Positions 19,608 to 27,963 of a stretch of DNA of 49,114 nt are shown here, piece after piece. Below the pieces are notes generated by a model, which ran no database searches, had not been told where the DNA came from, and worked only from the letters and a program-made list of their open reading frames with translations. Within the stretch, counting starts at the first letter, position 1. Every line of letters begins with the position of its first letter. Source of the DNA: Burkholderiaceae bacterium (GTDB lineage Bacteria; Pseudomonadota; Gammaproteobacteria; Burkholderiales; Burkholderiaceae_C); the NCBI GenBank assembly GCA_004299095.1, contig SCQQ01000059.1, forward strand, positions 1-49,114, read 5' to 3'. Position numbers and translations under genes: made by a program.

Positions 19608-20141
19608 TCAGCGGTAGAGCGAACTGTTGCCGGTTCGGAGTTCGCGCACCATGGCGTCGACCGTGGAGCGCATCGAGCTTCCCACGCACAGGCCGTTGCG
19701 CGCCAGTTCATACGGGTAGGTCGCCGAGAACCCGCCTTGTCCCTGCATTGCTTTCCAGTCGGAATCGCTGTCTTTGACCCAGGCGCCATGCTGGATCTGG
19801 TGCGCATACACACGGTATTCCCCCGTGGCGCAGTGGATGCCTTCGTAACTTGCGTTCAACGCCGACCGACCCCGTGCGACGACGACGTAGCGCACCACTT
19901 GGGCTTTGCGGTCGATGCGGAGGGTGTCGGGGTCAATGCCGAGCTTGATCGAGGAGTAGGCCGGCATGTCGATTCCGATCAGGCGGCTCACGCTGTAGGC
20001 GGGCGGCGGCGGGACATCGGTATCTTTCCACGCCGTCGAATTTTCTTCGACCGCACTCTGCGCCGGCACGCCGCCTGCGCTGCATCCGGCGAACACGGCG
20101 GCCACCAGGACCGGACTCAAGAACTTGTACATGGTCATCAT
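19608..20141 (-). CDS. CNP1-like family lipoprotein
   Basis: A 177-residue secreted protein with a signal peptide ending in a lipobox-like VFAGCSAGG. The mature part contains EENSTAWKDTDVPPPPAY near its start and a C-terminal beta-rich region with paired cysteines, as in the CNP1-like family (PF08750) common next to rppH in Burkholderiales. Function unknown. The start is the tandem ATG ATG at 20141; ATG at 20132 is also possible. It is 13 bases downstream of rppH on the same strand. Confidence 0.8.
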   Translation of the reverse strand: MMTMYKFLSPVLVAAVFAGCSAGGVPAQSAVEENSTAWKDTDVPPPPAYSVSRLIGIDMPAYSSIKLGIDPDTLRIDRKAQVVRYVVVARGRSALNASYEGIHCATGEYRVYAHQIQHGAWVKDSDSDWKAMQGQGGFSATYPYELARNGLCVGSSMRSTVDAMVRELRTGNSSLYR

Positions 20142-20154
20142 CGATGTTCCGCAG

Positions 20155-20781
20155 TCATCCGTGCGCCGTCCCATCGGCCTTTCCCAGGTTGGACGCTGGT
20201 TGCGACCTGTCGCTTGGCAACGCCGGACCCGCACCTTCGGGGCCGACGGGAGCCGCCGGTTCCTCGCGTTCGTGTGGCGAGCCGCCACGCAGGTAGCGGT
20301 TGTGCGCGGTGCGTGGCAGGTAGCGCGACAGTTCCGTGAGGGCGATCGAATAGACCTCGCGCTTGAACTCGACCACCACGTCGAGCGGAATCCAGTAGTT
20401 GTTCCAGCGCCAGGCGTCGAATTCGGGGTGGTCGGTGGCGCGCAGGTTCAGGTTCCAGTCTTGCGCCACCAGTTCCAGCAGATACCAGATCTGCTTTTGA
20501 CCACGGTAGCGTCCGCGCGCGTCGCGGCGTATGTATTTGTCGGGCACCTCGTAGCGCAACCAGTCCTGCGTGCGAGCCACGATGCGCACGTGTTCGGGCA
20601 TCAGCCCGACTTCCTCGTGCAACTCGCGATACATCGCTTCCTGAGGTGATTCCCCGCGTTCGATCCCACCCTGCGGGAATTGCCAAGACCACGATCGAAC
20701 CCGCTTACCCCAAAAGACCTGATGTTTCCGGTTGAGCAAGATGATGCCGACATTGGGCCGGAAGCCCTCACGGTCGAGCAT
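20155..20781 (-). CDS. rppH: RNA pyrophosphohydrolase RppH
   Basis: RppH removes the 5' pyrophosphate from mRNA to start RNase E-dependent decay. The Nudix box [23 protein letters not shown] is complete and preceded by WSWQFPQ, the RppH signature. The ATG at 20781 has a GAGG ribosome binding site 7 bases upstream. The C-terminus (about residues 165-208) is a proline/alanine-rich extension that may be disordered. Divergent from proS. Confidence 0.95.
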   Translation of the reverse strand: MLDREGFRPNVGIILLNRKHQVFWGKRVRSWSWQFPQGGIERGESPQEAMYRELHEEVGLMPEHVRIVARTQDWLRYEVPDKYIRRDARGRYRGQKQIWYLLELVAQDWNLNLRATDHPEFDAWRWNNYWIPLDVVVEFKREVYSIALTELSRYLPRTAHNRYLRGGSPHEREEPAAPVGPEGAGPALPSDRSQPASNLGKADGTAHG

Positions 20782-20886
20782 AATCAAACCTCAAAATCCA
20801 AGTGTTGCAACCATTATGCACACGGCGCCAAACGTGACAAATGGGGGCGCCGTCTCACTTCAACTCTCTCTGGAAATCAGGCGTTT

Positions 20887-22629
20887 ATGCGGGCTTCGCA
20901 GTTTTTGATTTCGACCCTCAAGGAAGCGCCGGCAGATGCCGAAGTGGCGAGCCACCAGCTCATGATGCGCGCCGGCATGATCAAGAAGGTCGGGGCCGGC
21001 ATATACACCTACATGCCCCTCGGCTTGCGCGTGATCCGCAAGGTCGAGGCCATCGTGCGCGAGGAAATGAACCGTGCGGGCGCCATCGAGTGCGCCATGC
21101 CCATCATCCAGCCGGGCGAGCTGTGGAGCGAAAGCGGGCGTTTTCAGACCATGGGGCCGGAACTGTTGCGTCTGAAAGACCGGCACGAGCGCGATTTCGT
21201 GGTGCAGCCCACCAGCGAAGAAGTGGTGACCGACATCGCCCGGCAGGAATTTCGCAGCTACAAGCAGTTGCCCAAGAACCTGTACCAGATCCAGACCAAA
21301 TTCCGCGATGAACGCCGGCCGCGCTTTGGGCTGATGCGCGGGCGCGAATTCATCATGAAAGACGCCTACAGCTTCGACCGGGACGAAGCGGGCGCGAAGA
21401 AGAGCTACGAAATCATGGCGCGCGCCTATCGCGTCATCTTTGACCGCTTCGGCCTCACCTACCGCGCGGTTGCGGCCGATTCGGGCGCGATCGGCGGCAA
21501 CCTGAGCGAGGAATTCCAGGTGATCGCTGCCGCTGGCGAAGACGCGATTGCGTACTCGACAGGGGGCGAGTACGCCGCCAACCTGGAGAAGGCAGAAGCC
21601 GCGGCGCCTCACGGACCGCGCCCCGCCGTGGGCCAGGCGCTCACGAAAACGCCGACGCCCGGGAAAAGTACCTGTGCCGAGGTGGCTGAATTCCTCGGGA
21701 AACCGCTGCAACAAACGATCAAGTCGCTGGTCCTCGCCACCGAAGAAGCACGGGAAGGCGCAGCGCCCAAGGTGCAGATCTGGCTGCTGCTGGTGCGCGG
21801 CGACCACGACATGAATGAAATCAAGGTGGGCAAGATTGCGGGACTGGACCACGGTTTTCGCTTTGCCACGGTGCCCGAGATCGTTGCATCCTTTGGAACC
21901 GAACCGGGCTACCTCGGACCGATTGGCCTGAAAAAGCCGGTGCGCGTCGTGGCCGACCGTGATGTCGCGTTGATGGCCGACTGGATTTGCGGCGCCAACG
22001 AGGCCGGTTACCACTTGACCGGCGTGAACTGGGGGCGCGACCTGCCCGAACCCGATGCCGTGGCCGACATTCGCAATGTCCGGGCGGGCGATCCGTCGCC
22101 CGACGGCAAGGGCGTTCTGGCGATCGAGCGCGGCATCGAGATCGGCCAGGTGTTCTACCTGGGCACAAAATACAGCAAGGCGATGAATGCCACGTTTCTG
22201 GACGAAGCCGGGCAATCGAAATTCTTCGAAATGGGCTGCTACGGCATTGGCATTTCGCGCCTGCCGGCCGCCGCTATCGAACAGAACCACGATGCGCGCG
22301 GCATCATCTGGCCCGATGCAATTGCGCCGTTTGCCGTGGTCGTTTGCCCGATCGGCATGGACCGCGACGAACAGGTCAAATCCGTGGCCAATGCCTTGTA
22401 CGAGCAATTGACCCGCGCCGGCGTCGACGTGATCCTGGATGACCGGGGCGAGCGCCCGGGCGCCATGTTTGCCGATTGGGAGCTGATTGGCGTGCCGCAC
22501 CGCATTACGGTCGGTTCGAAGAACCTGGCCAACGGATGTGTCGAGTACCAACATCGGCGCGATACGGCAGCCACCAAGGTGGCCGTCGATGCGGCGGTGA
22601 CGTACGTCATGGAGCGCCTCAAGGCATGA
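20887..22629 (+). CDS. proS: prolyl-tRNA synthetase (bacterial ProS with editing domain)
   Basis: ProS charges tRNA-Pro. The class II core opens [15 protein letters not shown] and has motif 1 around [14 protein letters not shown]. The inserted YbaK-type editing domain, which clears mis-charged alanine, lies at about residues 225-380, and the anticodon-binding domain ends the protein. Length (580 aa) is normal. ATG 20887 is preceded by GGAAATCAGG; the frame upstream to 20680 is not conserved. Its last codon overlaps the next gene (ATGA). Confidence 0.97.
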   Translation: MRASQFLISTLKEAPADAEVASHQLMMRAGMIKKVGAGIYTYMPLGLRVIRKVEAIVREEMNRAGAIECAMPIIQPGELWSESGRFQTMGPELLRLKDRHERDFVVQPTSEEVVTDIARQEFRSYKQLPKNLYQIQTKFRDERRPRFGLMRGREFIMKDAYSFDRDEAGAKKSYEIMARAYRVIFDRFGLTYRAVAADSGAIGGNLSEEFQVIAAAGEDAIAYSTGGEYAANLEKAEAAAPHGPRPAVGQALTKTPTPGKSTCAEVAEFLGKPLQQTIKSLVLATEEAREGAAPKVQIWLLLVRGDHDMNEIKVGKIAGLDHGFRFATVPEIVASFGTEPGYLGPIGLKKPVRVVADRDVALMADWICGANEAGYHLTGVNWGRDLPEPDAVADIRNVRAGDPSPDGKGVLAIERGIEIGQVFYLGTKYSKAMNATFLDEAGQSKFFEMGCYGIGISRLPAAAIEQNHDARGIIWPDAIAPFAVVVCPIGMDRDEQVKSVANALYEQLTRAGVDVILDDRGERPGAMFADWELIGVPHRITVGSKNLANGCVEYQHRRDTAATKVAVDAAVTYVMERLKA

Positions 22630-23303
22630 GCGCGGCCGCGCGCAGGCTGAGTGCGACGGGGCTGAAAAGCGCTGTTCGCAGGCGCCTGTCGGCGGGCGGC
22701 GTTGGCTTGGTTGCGTTGGCTGCAAGCCCCACGGCGTTTGCGGGCGGACAAATCGAGGAGCCGCTGGCCGATTCAGTCCGCAGCGCTCTGAGCTCGGCCG
22801 TTGCCGATGGCGCGCCACCCGTGCCGGTGTTCGTCTCGACGGACGCGCGCCTTGAGTACCTGGATTGGCTCACCGCCATGAGCGACGATCTCTATGGTCG
22901 CATGAGCGCTTTCGACCGGCGCATCGAATTTTTACAAACCGCGTGGTACGAAGCGCACCGCGCCGGGCTTTCCACGGCTTTGGTACTCGGGCTGATTCAG
23001 GTCGAGAGCAACTTCCGCAAGTTCGCGGTCTCCAGCGCGGGCGCGCGCGGCTACATGCAGGTCATGCCGTTCTGGGCCCGGCTGATCGGCGATGGCGACG
23101 CCAGCAAGCTGTTCCAGATGCAAACCAATTTGCGCTTTGGCTGCGTGATCTTGCGGCATTACCTGGATCAGGAGAGTGGCGATTTGTTCATGGCGCTCGG
23201 CCGCTACAACGGCACGCGCGGTCAGGCGCGCTACCCGAACGCGGTTCTGGGCGCTTCCAAGAAGTGGACTTTCCGCAGCGAAAAAAAGCCCCATGAAGCA
23301 TGA
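22626..23303 (+). CDS. lytic transglycosylase, SLT domain
   Basis: A 225-residue exported protein. Residues 1-39 look like a signal peptide with a long basic start ([17 protein letters not shown]) and a hydrophobic core ending AFAGG. The SLT domain holds the catalytic glutamate in [19 protein letters not shown], followed by GYMQVMPFW and the later [10 protein letters not shown] motif. Such enzymes cleave peptidoglycan glycan strands with 1,6-anhydro product formation. It overlaps proS by 4 bases, so it is translationally coupled. Confidence 0.9.
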   Translation: MSAAARRLSATGLKSAVRRRLSAGGVGLVALAASPTAFAGGQIEEPLADSVRSALSSAVADGAPPVPVFVSTDARLEYLDWLTAMSDDLYGRMSAFDRRIEFLQTAWYEAHRAGLSTALVLGLIQVESNFRKFAVSSAGARGYMQVMPFWARLIGDGDASKLFQMQTNLRFGCVILRHYLDQESGDLFMALGRYNGTRGQARYPNAVLGASKKWTFRSEKKPHEA

Positions 23304-23307
23304 GGCT
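23281..23307 (-). terminator. strong rho-independent terminator on the minus strand, without an obvious gene
   Basis: Reading the minus strand from 23307: AGCCTCATG, loop CTT, CATGGGGCT (9-bp stem with one T-G wobble), then six further T residues to 23281. It sits inside the 3' end of the transglycosylase gene and would stop a leftward transcript. No minus-strand gene was found to its right. Confidence 0.65.
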
Positions 23308-23485
23308 CGGGGTTGGCTCGCGGCGCGAACGATGATGAGGTTTCGGGGTATCGGAGCGCAGTTCTGGATGGCCGGCGGGGGCGAGTGCGCGACCTCTTCG
23401 GTCGATGCGCCGCGTGTGCCCACTTCCACCTGCATCGGGTATCCTGACCCGCGCGTACAAGCGGCTTGCGACAGACCCCGCTGAC

Positions 23486-23491
23486 TATAAT
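23486..23491 (+). promoter_or_regulatory. perfect -10 box TATAAT
   Basis: TATAAT at 23486-23491 lies 86 bases before the YidB-like/OmpA gene. The upstream -35 is weak (CTTGCG at 15-base spacing), so activation or an alternative start is possible. The overlapping minus strand reads TTATAG and could carry a leftward promoter for the transcript ending at 23281. Confidence 0.5.
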
Positions 23492-23576
23492 TTTTCGCGA
23501 GGGTTGCGCTGCACAGCTTGACCGATGGCGCACAGCCAGGTCGCATAAGAAATCCACCGATTGAAAGGGATCCATC

Positions 23577-24581
23577 GTGTTTGAAGTCTTGGTCCGTGAA
23601 GCGGGAGCCCGTTTCGGTTTGGGCGATAAAGGGTTGCAGATGCTGCAGATGCTGCTGTCCCTCATGACGAACAAGGATAGCGGCGGATTGGCCGGATTCC
23701 TGGAGAAGTTCAAGGCGGCCGGATTGGGCCCCATCGTCCAATCGTGGCTCGGTGGTGGCCCGAGCGCCCAGGCGGTCAGCAATGGTCAATTGGAGCAGGC
23801 GCTGGGTTCGTCCGAGGGGGTTATTGCGCTGCTCACCCGTCAGTTGGGCCTGGCGCGTGAGAACGTGACGTCGGCGCTCGGGTATCTGATCCCGGCGTTG
23901 GTGGGCAAACTGACCCCGGGTGGGAATTTGCCGAGCGCGCTGCCGCCCGAAATTTCGGGCATGGCGATCGTCGGGCGGCAATTGCTCGATTCACCGGCAC
24001 TGGGTCGTGCACCCGGCATCGCGAACGGGGGCGGGTTGGGACGCTGGTTGCCCTGGATCGTCGTGGCGGCACTGATCTTGCTCGCGCTGGCGTATTGCAG
24101 CCAGAACAAGACCCCGCAGAAACCCGCTGTACCGGCTGCGCCGAACGCGGCCGCCACGACGTCCCCTGCGGCGGCGAGCAGCACGCCAAGCAACGCCGCA
24201 GCAACCGCCGCTGCGGCGGCGGCGCCCCAAGGCGCGACCGTGGTTGCGAGCACGCAGGATGGTAAACCGACGCTGGCGGTGTATTTTGAATCCGGCAAGA
24301 CCGACGTAGCGGCTGATTTTCCGACGCAGGCGGTGGCGCTGGTGCAGTACCTGAGGGACCATGCCGGCGCGCAGGTCATGATTTCCGGCTTCAACGACGC
24401 CGGCGGCGACGTCGCCAAAAACGCCGAGCTTTCCAAGGCGCGCGCCAAGGCGGTGCAGGCCGCATTGGTCATGGACGGGGTGGATGAAGCGCGCACGAAA
24501 CTGGAAAAGCCGGCCGACGCCACTGGGACTGCAGCAACGGCGGCTGCGTCACGCCGGGTTGATGTGACGGTGCGCGATTGA
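23577..24581 (+). CDS. YidB-like (DUF937) domain fused to an OmpA-like domain
   Basis: Residues 1-130 resemble the YidB/DUF937 family: glycine-rich helices, GPIVQSWLGGGPS and a conserved block with LARENVTSALGYLIPALVGKLTP. A transmembrane helix follows (WLPWIVVAALILLALAY, about 157-173), then an alanine/proline-rich linker. The C-terminus (about 215-334) is an OmpA-like peptidoglycan-binding domain (VYFESGKTDVAADF, MISGFNDAGGD, SKARAKAVQAAL). The GTG start at 23577 has a good GAAAGGGA site. The topology suggests an inner-membrane protein whose periplasmic OmpA domain touches the cell wall. No function is established. Confidence 0.75.
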   Translation: MFEVLVREAGARFGLGDKGLQMLQMLLSLMTNKDSGGLAGFLEKFKAAGLGPIVQSWLGGGPSAQAVSNGQLEQALGSSEGVIALLTRQLGLARENVTSALGYLIPALVGKLTPGGNLPSALPPEISGMAIVGRQLLDSPALGRAPGIANGGGLGRWLPWIVVAALILLALAYCSQNKTPQKPAVPAAPNAAATTSPAAASSTPSNAAATAAAAAAPQGATVVASTQDGKPTLAVYFESGKTDVAADFPTQAVALVQYLRDHAGAQVMISGFNDAGGDVAKNAELSKARAKAVQAALVMDGVDEARTKLEKPADATGTAATAAASRRVDVTVRD

Positions 24582-24622
24582 CGTCGGCTAAGTGACGGCG
24601 TCCGGTTGCCCCGAGTTGGAAC

Positions 24623-24649
24623 AAAAAAGGCGCCGCGAGGCGCCTTTTT
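24623..24649. terminator. bidirectional terminator between the YidB/OmpA gene and glutaredoxin
   Basis: AAAAAAGGCGCC, tetraloop GCGA, GGCGCCTTTTT: a perfect stem with an A run on one side and a T run on the other, so it works for both convergent genes. Confidence 0.85.
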
Positions 24650-24694
24650 CGTGCTGCAAACCGGCTGCAGCGTGAGTGTGCCAAAGCGGTTCGT

Positions 24695-25036
24695 TCAGCT
24701 TGCGGCTGAATCGGCCTTGGTGTCGACCAACGACTGCAGTTCACCCGACTCGTACATTTCGACCATGATGTCCGTGCCGCCCACGAACTGACCCTTGACG
24801 TAAAGCTGGGGGATCGTGGGCCAGTGGCTGTAGTCCTTGATGCCCTGGCGCACGTCGTCGTCCTGGAGCACGTCCACCGTGGTCAAGGCTTTCAAATCGA
24901 CGCCGCTGGCTTTCAGGGTTTCGATCGCGCGCGCCGAAAAACCGCACATCGGAAAGCCCGCGTTGCCCTTCATGAACAACACCATGTCGTGGCTTTTGAC
25001 AAACGCGGCGATGCGCTGTTGGATGTCTTGCTCCAT
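24695..25036 (-). CDS. grxD: monothiol glutaredoxin, Grx4 family
   Basis: A 113-residue glutaredoxin with the CGFS active site in a FPMCGFSARA context; CGFS-type glutaredoxins carry [2Fe-2S] clusters rather than reduce disulphides. It also has the glutathione-binding TIPQLY and GGTDIM motifs. The ATG at 25036 is preceded by AGGAACGAAC, and the upstream extension of the frame has no family similarity. Confidence 0.94.
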   Translation of the reverse strand: MEQDIQQRIAAFVKSHDMVLFMKGNAGFPMCGFSARAIETLKASGVDLKALTTVDVLQDDDVRQGIKDYSHWPTIPQLYVKGQFVGGTDIMVEMYESGELQSLVDTKADSAAS

Positions 25037-25218
25037 GTTCGTTCCTGTCAATTGGATCGGGCCGATTATTCCATTTTTCGGGTGGGTGCGGACTGTGTGG
25101 GGCCTTGGCACCAGTCGCCGGGGGTGAGCCGGTTTGCCTGTCAAGCATTGATCAGCCGCTTCAGCCACAAAACGAATGCAGCACGTTGCGGTGGTCGATT
25201 TGGCGTCGATCACCATGA

Positions 25219-25243
25219 AAAAGGGGCCTTGTCGGCCCCTTTT
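25219..25243. terminator. bidirectional terminator downstream of the H-NS family gene
   Basis: AAAAGGGGCC, loop TTGTC, GGCCCCTTTT: 10-bp stem with A/T tracts on both sides. It ends the minus-strand H-NS transcript 38 bases after its stop codon. Confidence 0.85.
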
Positions 25244-25280
25244 GGAATGTCGCTCTCTCGAGCGGCTGATCGACCACCTT

Positions 25281-25571
25281 TCAGCGGATCGCGAACTGAT
25301 TGCGGTCGCGCCCTTCGATCCAGCGCGGCGCCTTGCCGCGGCCAGTCCATGTCTTACCGGTGGCGGGATCGCGGTATTTCGGCGCCACTTTGACGCCCGC
25401 CAGACCGCTGTGCGTACGACGCTTAGCAAATACGTCATCGGGCTTCAAACCATATTCCGCAACGATGGCGCGCACGCGAGCGACAGCGTCAGCAATTTCC
25501 TTTTTACGGGCCGCTTCGATTTGCAGTGCCAGCGCGTCGCGCTGTTGCAGCAGTTCTTGATATGTTGCCAT
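25281..25571 (-). CDS. H-NS family nucleoid protein
   Basis: A compact 96-residue H-NS relative. It has an N-terminal oligomerising coiled coil (about residues 1-45, LLQQRDALALQIEAARKKE) and the C-terminal DNA-binding motif YRDPATGKTWTGRGKAPRWI, containing the TWTGRGK hook that reads AT-rich minor grooves. It is a candidate silencer of lower-GC acquired DNA such as the integrase region at 1539-3053 (inference). Short betaproteobacterial H-NS proteins of this size are common and often multi-copy. Confidence 0.92.
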   Translation of the reverse strand: MATYQELLQQRDALALQIEAARKKEIADAVARVRAIVAEYGLKPDDVFAKRRTHSGLAGVKVAPKYRDPATGKTWTGRGKAPRWIEGRDRNQFAIR

Positions 25572-25606
25572 GTGTTTGATTTCACAAGAATGGAGGAAGG
25601 CTGGAA

Positions 25607-25635
25607 TATATCACAATGCATTCCGGGCCGTTCAA
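25607..25635 (-). promoter_or_regulatory. candidate promoter for the H-NS family gene
   Basis: On the minus strand TTGAAC (25635-25630) and GATATA (25612-25607) are 17 bases apart, 36 bases before the ATG. The -35 overlaps the stop codon of the upstream CorC-like gene. Confidence 0.5.
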
Positions 25636-26957
25636 CCACCGGTCTCATCATTATCAGAATTCTGTTTTTTGAATTGCCGAGTGGCCGATACGACGTCGAT
25701 GCGATGGCCCTCCATCGCGTTAATGGTGAATATCCAACCCGCGCATTCGATTTGTTCATTCACCAGCGGCAGTCGACCGGCGATGAACATCAGCAGACCG
25801 GCCAACGTATTGTAACGCCCGCGGTCTTCCTGCGGCAGTTCGTCAATATCCAAGCGGCTTTTCAGTTCGTTGATCGGAATGGCGCCGTCGAACGACCAGC
25901 GTCCGCCGGCAAGCGGCGTCGCCCACGCGTCGATCGGGGTGGTGGATTTCAGTTCCCCGGTAATGGCTTCGAGCAAATCGCGCGGCGTCAGCAGGCCCTG
26001 GATCACGCCATATTCGTCCACCACCAGCAGCAGGCGGCCCGACTTGCTGCGCCAGCGCTCCAGCATTTCCATGCCGCTCAGGGTTTCCGGGACGAACTCT
26101 GCCGGGGTTGTGTGGCTGGGGAGGGGATCGCTGCAATCCATTCCCAGTTCAAGCAGTTTGGCCACCGAGACGATGCCGACGACATTGTCCAATCCGGCGC
26201 GACAGACCGGATACCACGAATGTGCATGCCCCTTGCCTTGGCGTGAGGTGTATTGGATGGCTTCGGCGACGCTCAGGTTGGCATCCATCCAGTCGATATC
26301 GCCGCGCGGCACCATGATGGATGTCAGCGCCCGATCATCGAGATTGAATACGTTGCGCAGCATTTGATGTTCGTGCGCTTCGATCAGACCGGCATCGACC
26401 CCTTCTTCGAGACTTGCGGAAATCTCTTCTTCCGTCACTGCCCGGCTACCGTGTTCCTGAATGTGGAGCAATTTGAGCACGCCTTGCGTGGATATTGAAA
26501 GCAAACCCACGAACGGTTTGGTGAGCATGGACAGCCAGGCCATCGGCTGCGCCACCCAGCGCGCCACGCTTTCGGGATACATCTGGCCAATGCGTTTGGG
26601 CACCAGCTCGCCAAAGATAATCGTGATGAACGTGATCGCGATGATGACGATGGCGGTCGCCAGGATCGCAGCCGCACTCGCGCTGATACCCCAACGCGTG
26701 AGCTGCTCGGCCAGGATTTCGCTGAACGCCGCTTCGCCCACGATGCCGTTCAGCATGCCGATGGACGTAATGCCGACCTGGACCGTGGACAGGAATTGGG
26801 TCGGTTTTTCCAGCAGCTTGAGTGCGGCCGCGGTGCGTCGATCGCCATTCTTGCCCATGGCTTCCAGCCGGATCCTGCGGCTCGACACCACCGCCAGCTC
26901 GGACATGGCGAACAGCGCGTTGAGCAGTGTCAAAAAGATGATCAGGAGCAGGTCCAT
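25632..26957 (-). CDS. CorC/HlyC-type CNNM transporter family protein (hemolysin-related)
   Basis: A 441-residue membrane protein. The CNNM (DUF21) transmembrane domain covers about residues 1-185 (MDLLLIIFLTLLNALFAMSE, several hydrophobic helices and FGELVPKRIGQMYPE). Two CBS domains follow (SIMVPRGDIDWMD and LLLVVDEYGVIQGLLTPRDL), then a C-terminal CorC_HlyC domain. Relatives are linked to Mg/Co efflux or acid tolerance; the substrate here is unknown. The start at ATG 26957 (MDLLLI) is chosen over the ATG at 27002. It is divergent from apaH with 38 bases between starts. Confidence 0.88.
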   Translation of the reverse strand: MDLLLIIFLTLLNALFAMSELAVVSSRRIRLEAMGKNGDRRTAAALKLLEKPTQFLSTVQVGITSIGMLNGIVGEAAFSEILAEQLTRWGISASAAAILATAIVIIAITFITIIFGELVPKRIGQMYPESVARWVAQPMAWLSMLTKPFVGLLSISTQGVLKLLHIQEHGSRAVTEEEISASLEEGVDAGLIEAHEHQMLRNVFNLDDRALTSIMVPRGDIDWMDANLSVAEAIQYTSRQGKGHAHSWYPVCRAGLDNVVGIVSVAKLLELGMDCSDPLPSHTTPAEFVPETLSGMEMLERWRSKSGRLLLVVDEYGVIQGLLTPRDLLEAITGELKSTTPIDAWATPLAGGRWSFDGAIPINELKSRLDIDELPQEDRGRYNTLAGLLMFIAGRLPLVNEQIECAGWIFTINAMEGHRIDVVSATRQFKKQNSDNDETGG

Positions 26958-26995
26958 GGACGTGTGCGGCGCGTCCCGGTACAAAATCGGGCGCC

Positions 26996-27829
26996 ATGGC
27001 ACTTTATCTGATCGGTGACGTCCAGGGCTGCGATGAGGCGCTCGGTCGTCTGCTGGAAAAAATCGCTTTTTCGCCGAGCCGGGATCGTCTGATTCTGCTG
27101 GGGGACCTGGTCAATCGGGGACCGCGGTCGCAGGCGGTACTGCAGCGCATGATGGCGCTGCAAGGTGCGGCCGAAGGTCTGCTGGGCAACCACGACTTGC
27201 ACTTGCTCGCGGTCTCGCAAGGCGTCAGGCCGCCGGGGCGCTGGGACACCATCACGGACATTTTGCAGGCACCCGACCGCGATGCGCTGCTGGACTGGCT
27301 GCGCTGCCGGCCGCTCGCCTTGCGCGAGCGCGGCGTGCTGATGGTTCATGCCGGCGTCTTGCCGCAGTGGACGGCCGACCAGGTGCTTGCGCTGGCGCAC
27401 GAGGTCGAGGGCGCGCTGCGGGGGGCGGGCTGGACCACGTTCGTGCATGAGATGTACGGGGACGAGCCCGATTCGTGGCGCGACGATTTGCGCGGTGCGG
27501 AGCGCTTGCGCGTGGTCGTCAATGCGCTTACGCGGCTGCGCTTTTGCACGGCGCATGGGCGCATGGAATTCAAGACCAAGATAGGTGACGCCAGCGCAGC
27601 GCCACCCGGTTACCTGCCGTGGTTCGACGTGCCGGGCCGCAAAACGGCGCACGACGTGATCGCCTTTGGCCATTGGTCCACTCTGGGCACGGTGCGGCGC
27701 GACGACGTGCTGCCGCTTGATTCGGGCTGCGTCTGGGGCGGGGCGCTCACCGCCTTGCGCCTGGGCACTGACCTCTCTGATCGCGAACTGATTCAAGTCG
27801 ATTGCCGGCAAGCTCAGGCGCCGCGTTGA
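26996..27829 (+). CDS. apaH: symmetrical bis(5'-nucleosyl)-tetraphosphatase ApaH
   Basis: ApaH splits Ap4A into two ADP and removes Np4 caps from RNA. The metallophosphoesterase motifs are intact: GDVQGC (residues 6-11), GDLVNRGP and GNHD, then HAGV. Length 277 matches the family. The start ATG 26996 follows directly after the short divergent spacer shared with the CorC-like gene. Confidence 0.95.
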   Translation: MALYLIGDVQGCDEALGRLLEKIAFSPSRDRLILLGDLVNRGPRSQAVLQRMMALQGAAEGLLGNHDLHLLAVSQGVRPPGRWDTITDILQAPDRDALLDWLRCRPLALRERGVLMVHAGVLPQWTADQVLALAHEVEGALRGAGWTTFVHEMYGDEPDSWRDDLRGAERLRVVVNALTRLRFCTAHGRMEFKTKIGDASAAPPGYLPWFDVPGRKTAHDVIAFGHWSTLGTVRRDDVLPLDSGCVWGGALTALRLGTDLSDRELIQVDCRQAQAPR

Positions 27830-27963
27830 GGGCGTGAGGCCGTCCCGGCGGGTGGCGCTGCCGCTATCCCGATCGGACGATTCGCCGAGCGACGCCGTGC
27901 GTTGCGTGAGGGTTCCGGCTTGGCCGCAACAATGGGTCGAATCGACGCGCCTTGTCGTCCGCC

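Noticed and set aside
20860-22818. Minus-strand frame of 652 codons opposite proS
   Set aside because: Antisense shadow; no ribosome binding site and no recognised motif.
22932-23981. Minus-strand frame of 349 codons across 23000-24000
   Set aside because: It runs straight through the strong terminator at 23281 and opposes two supported genes.
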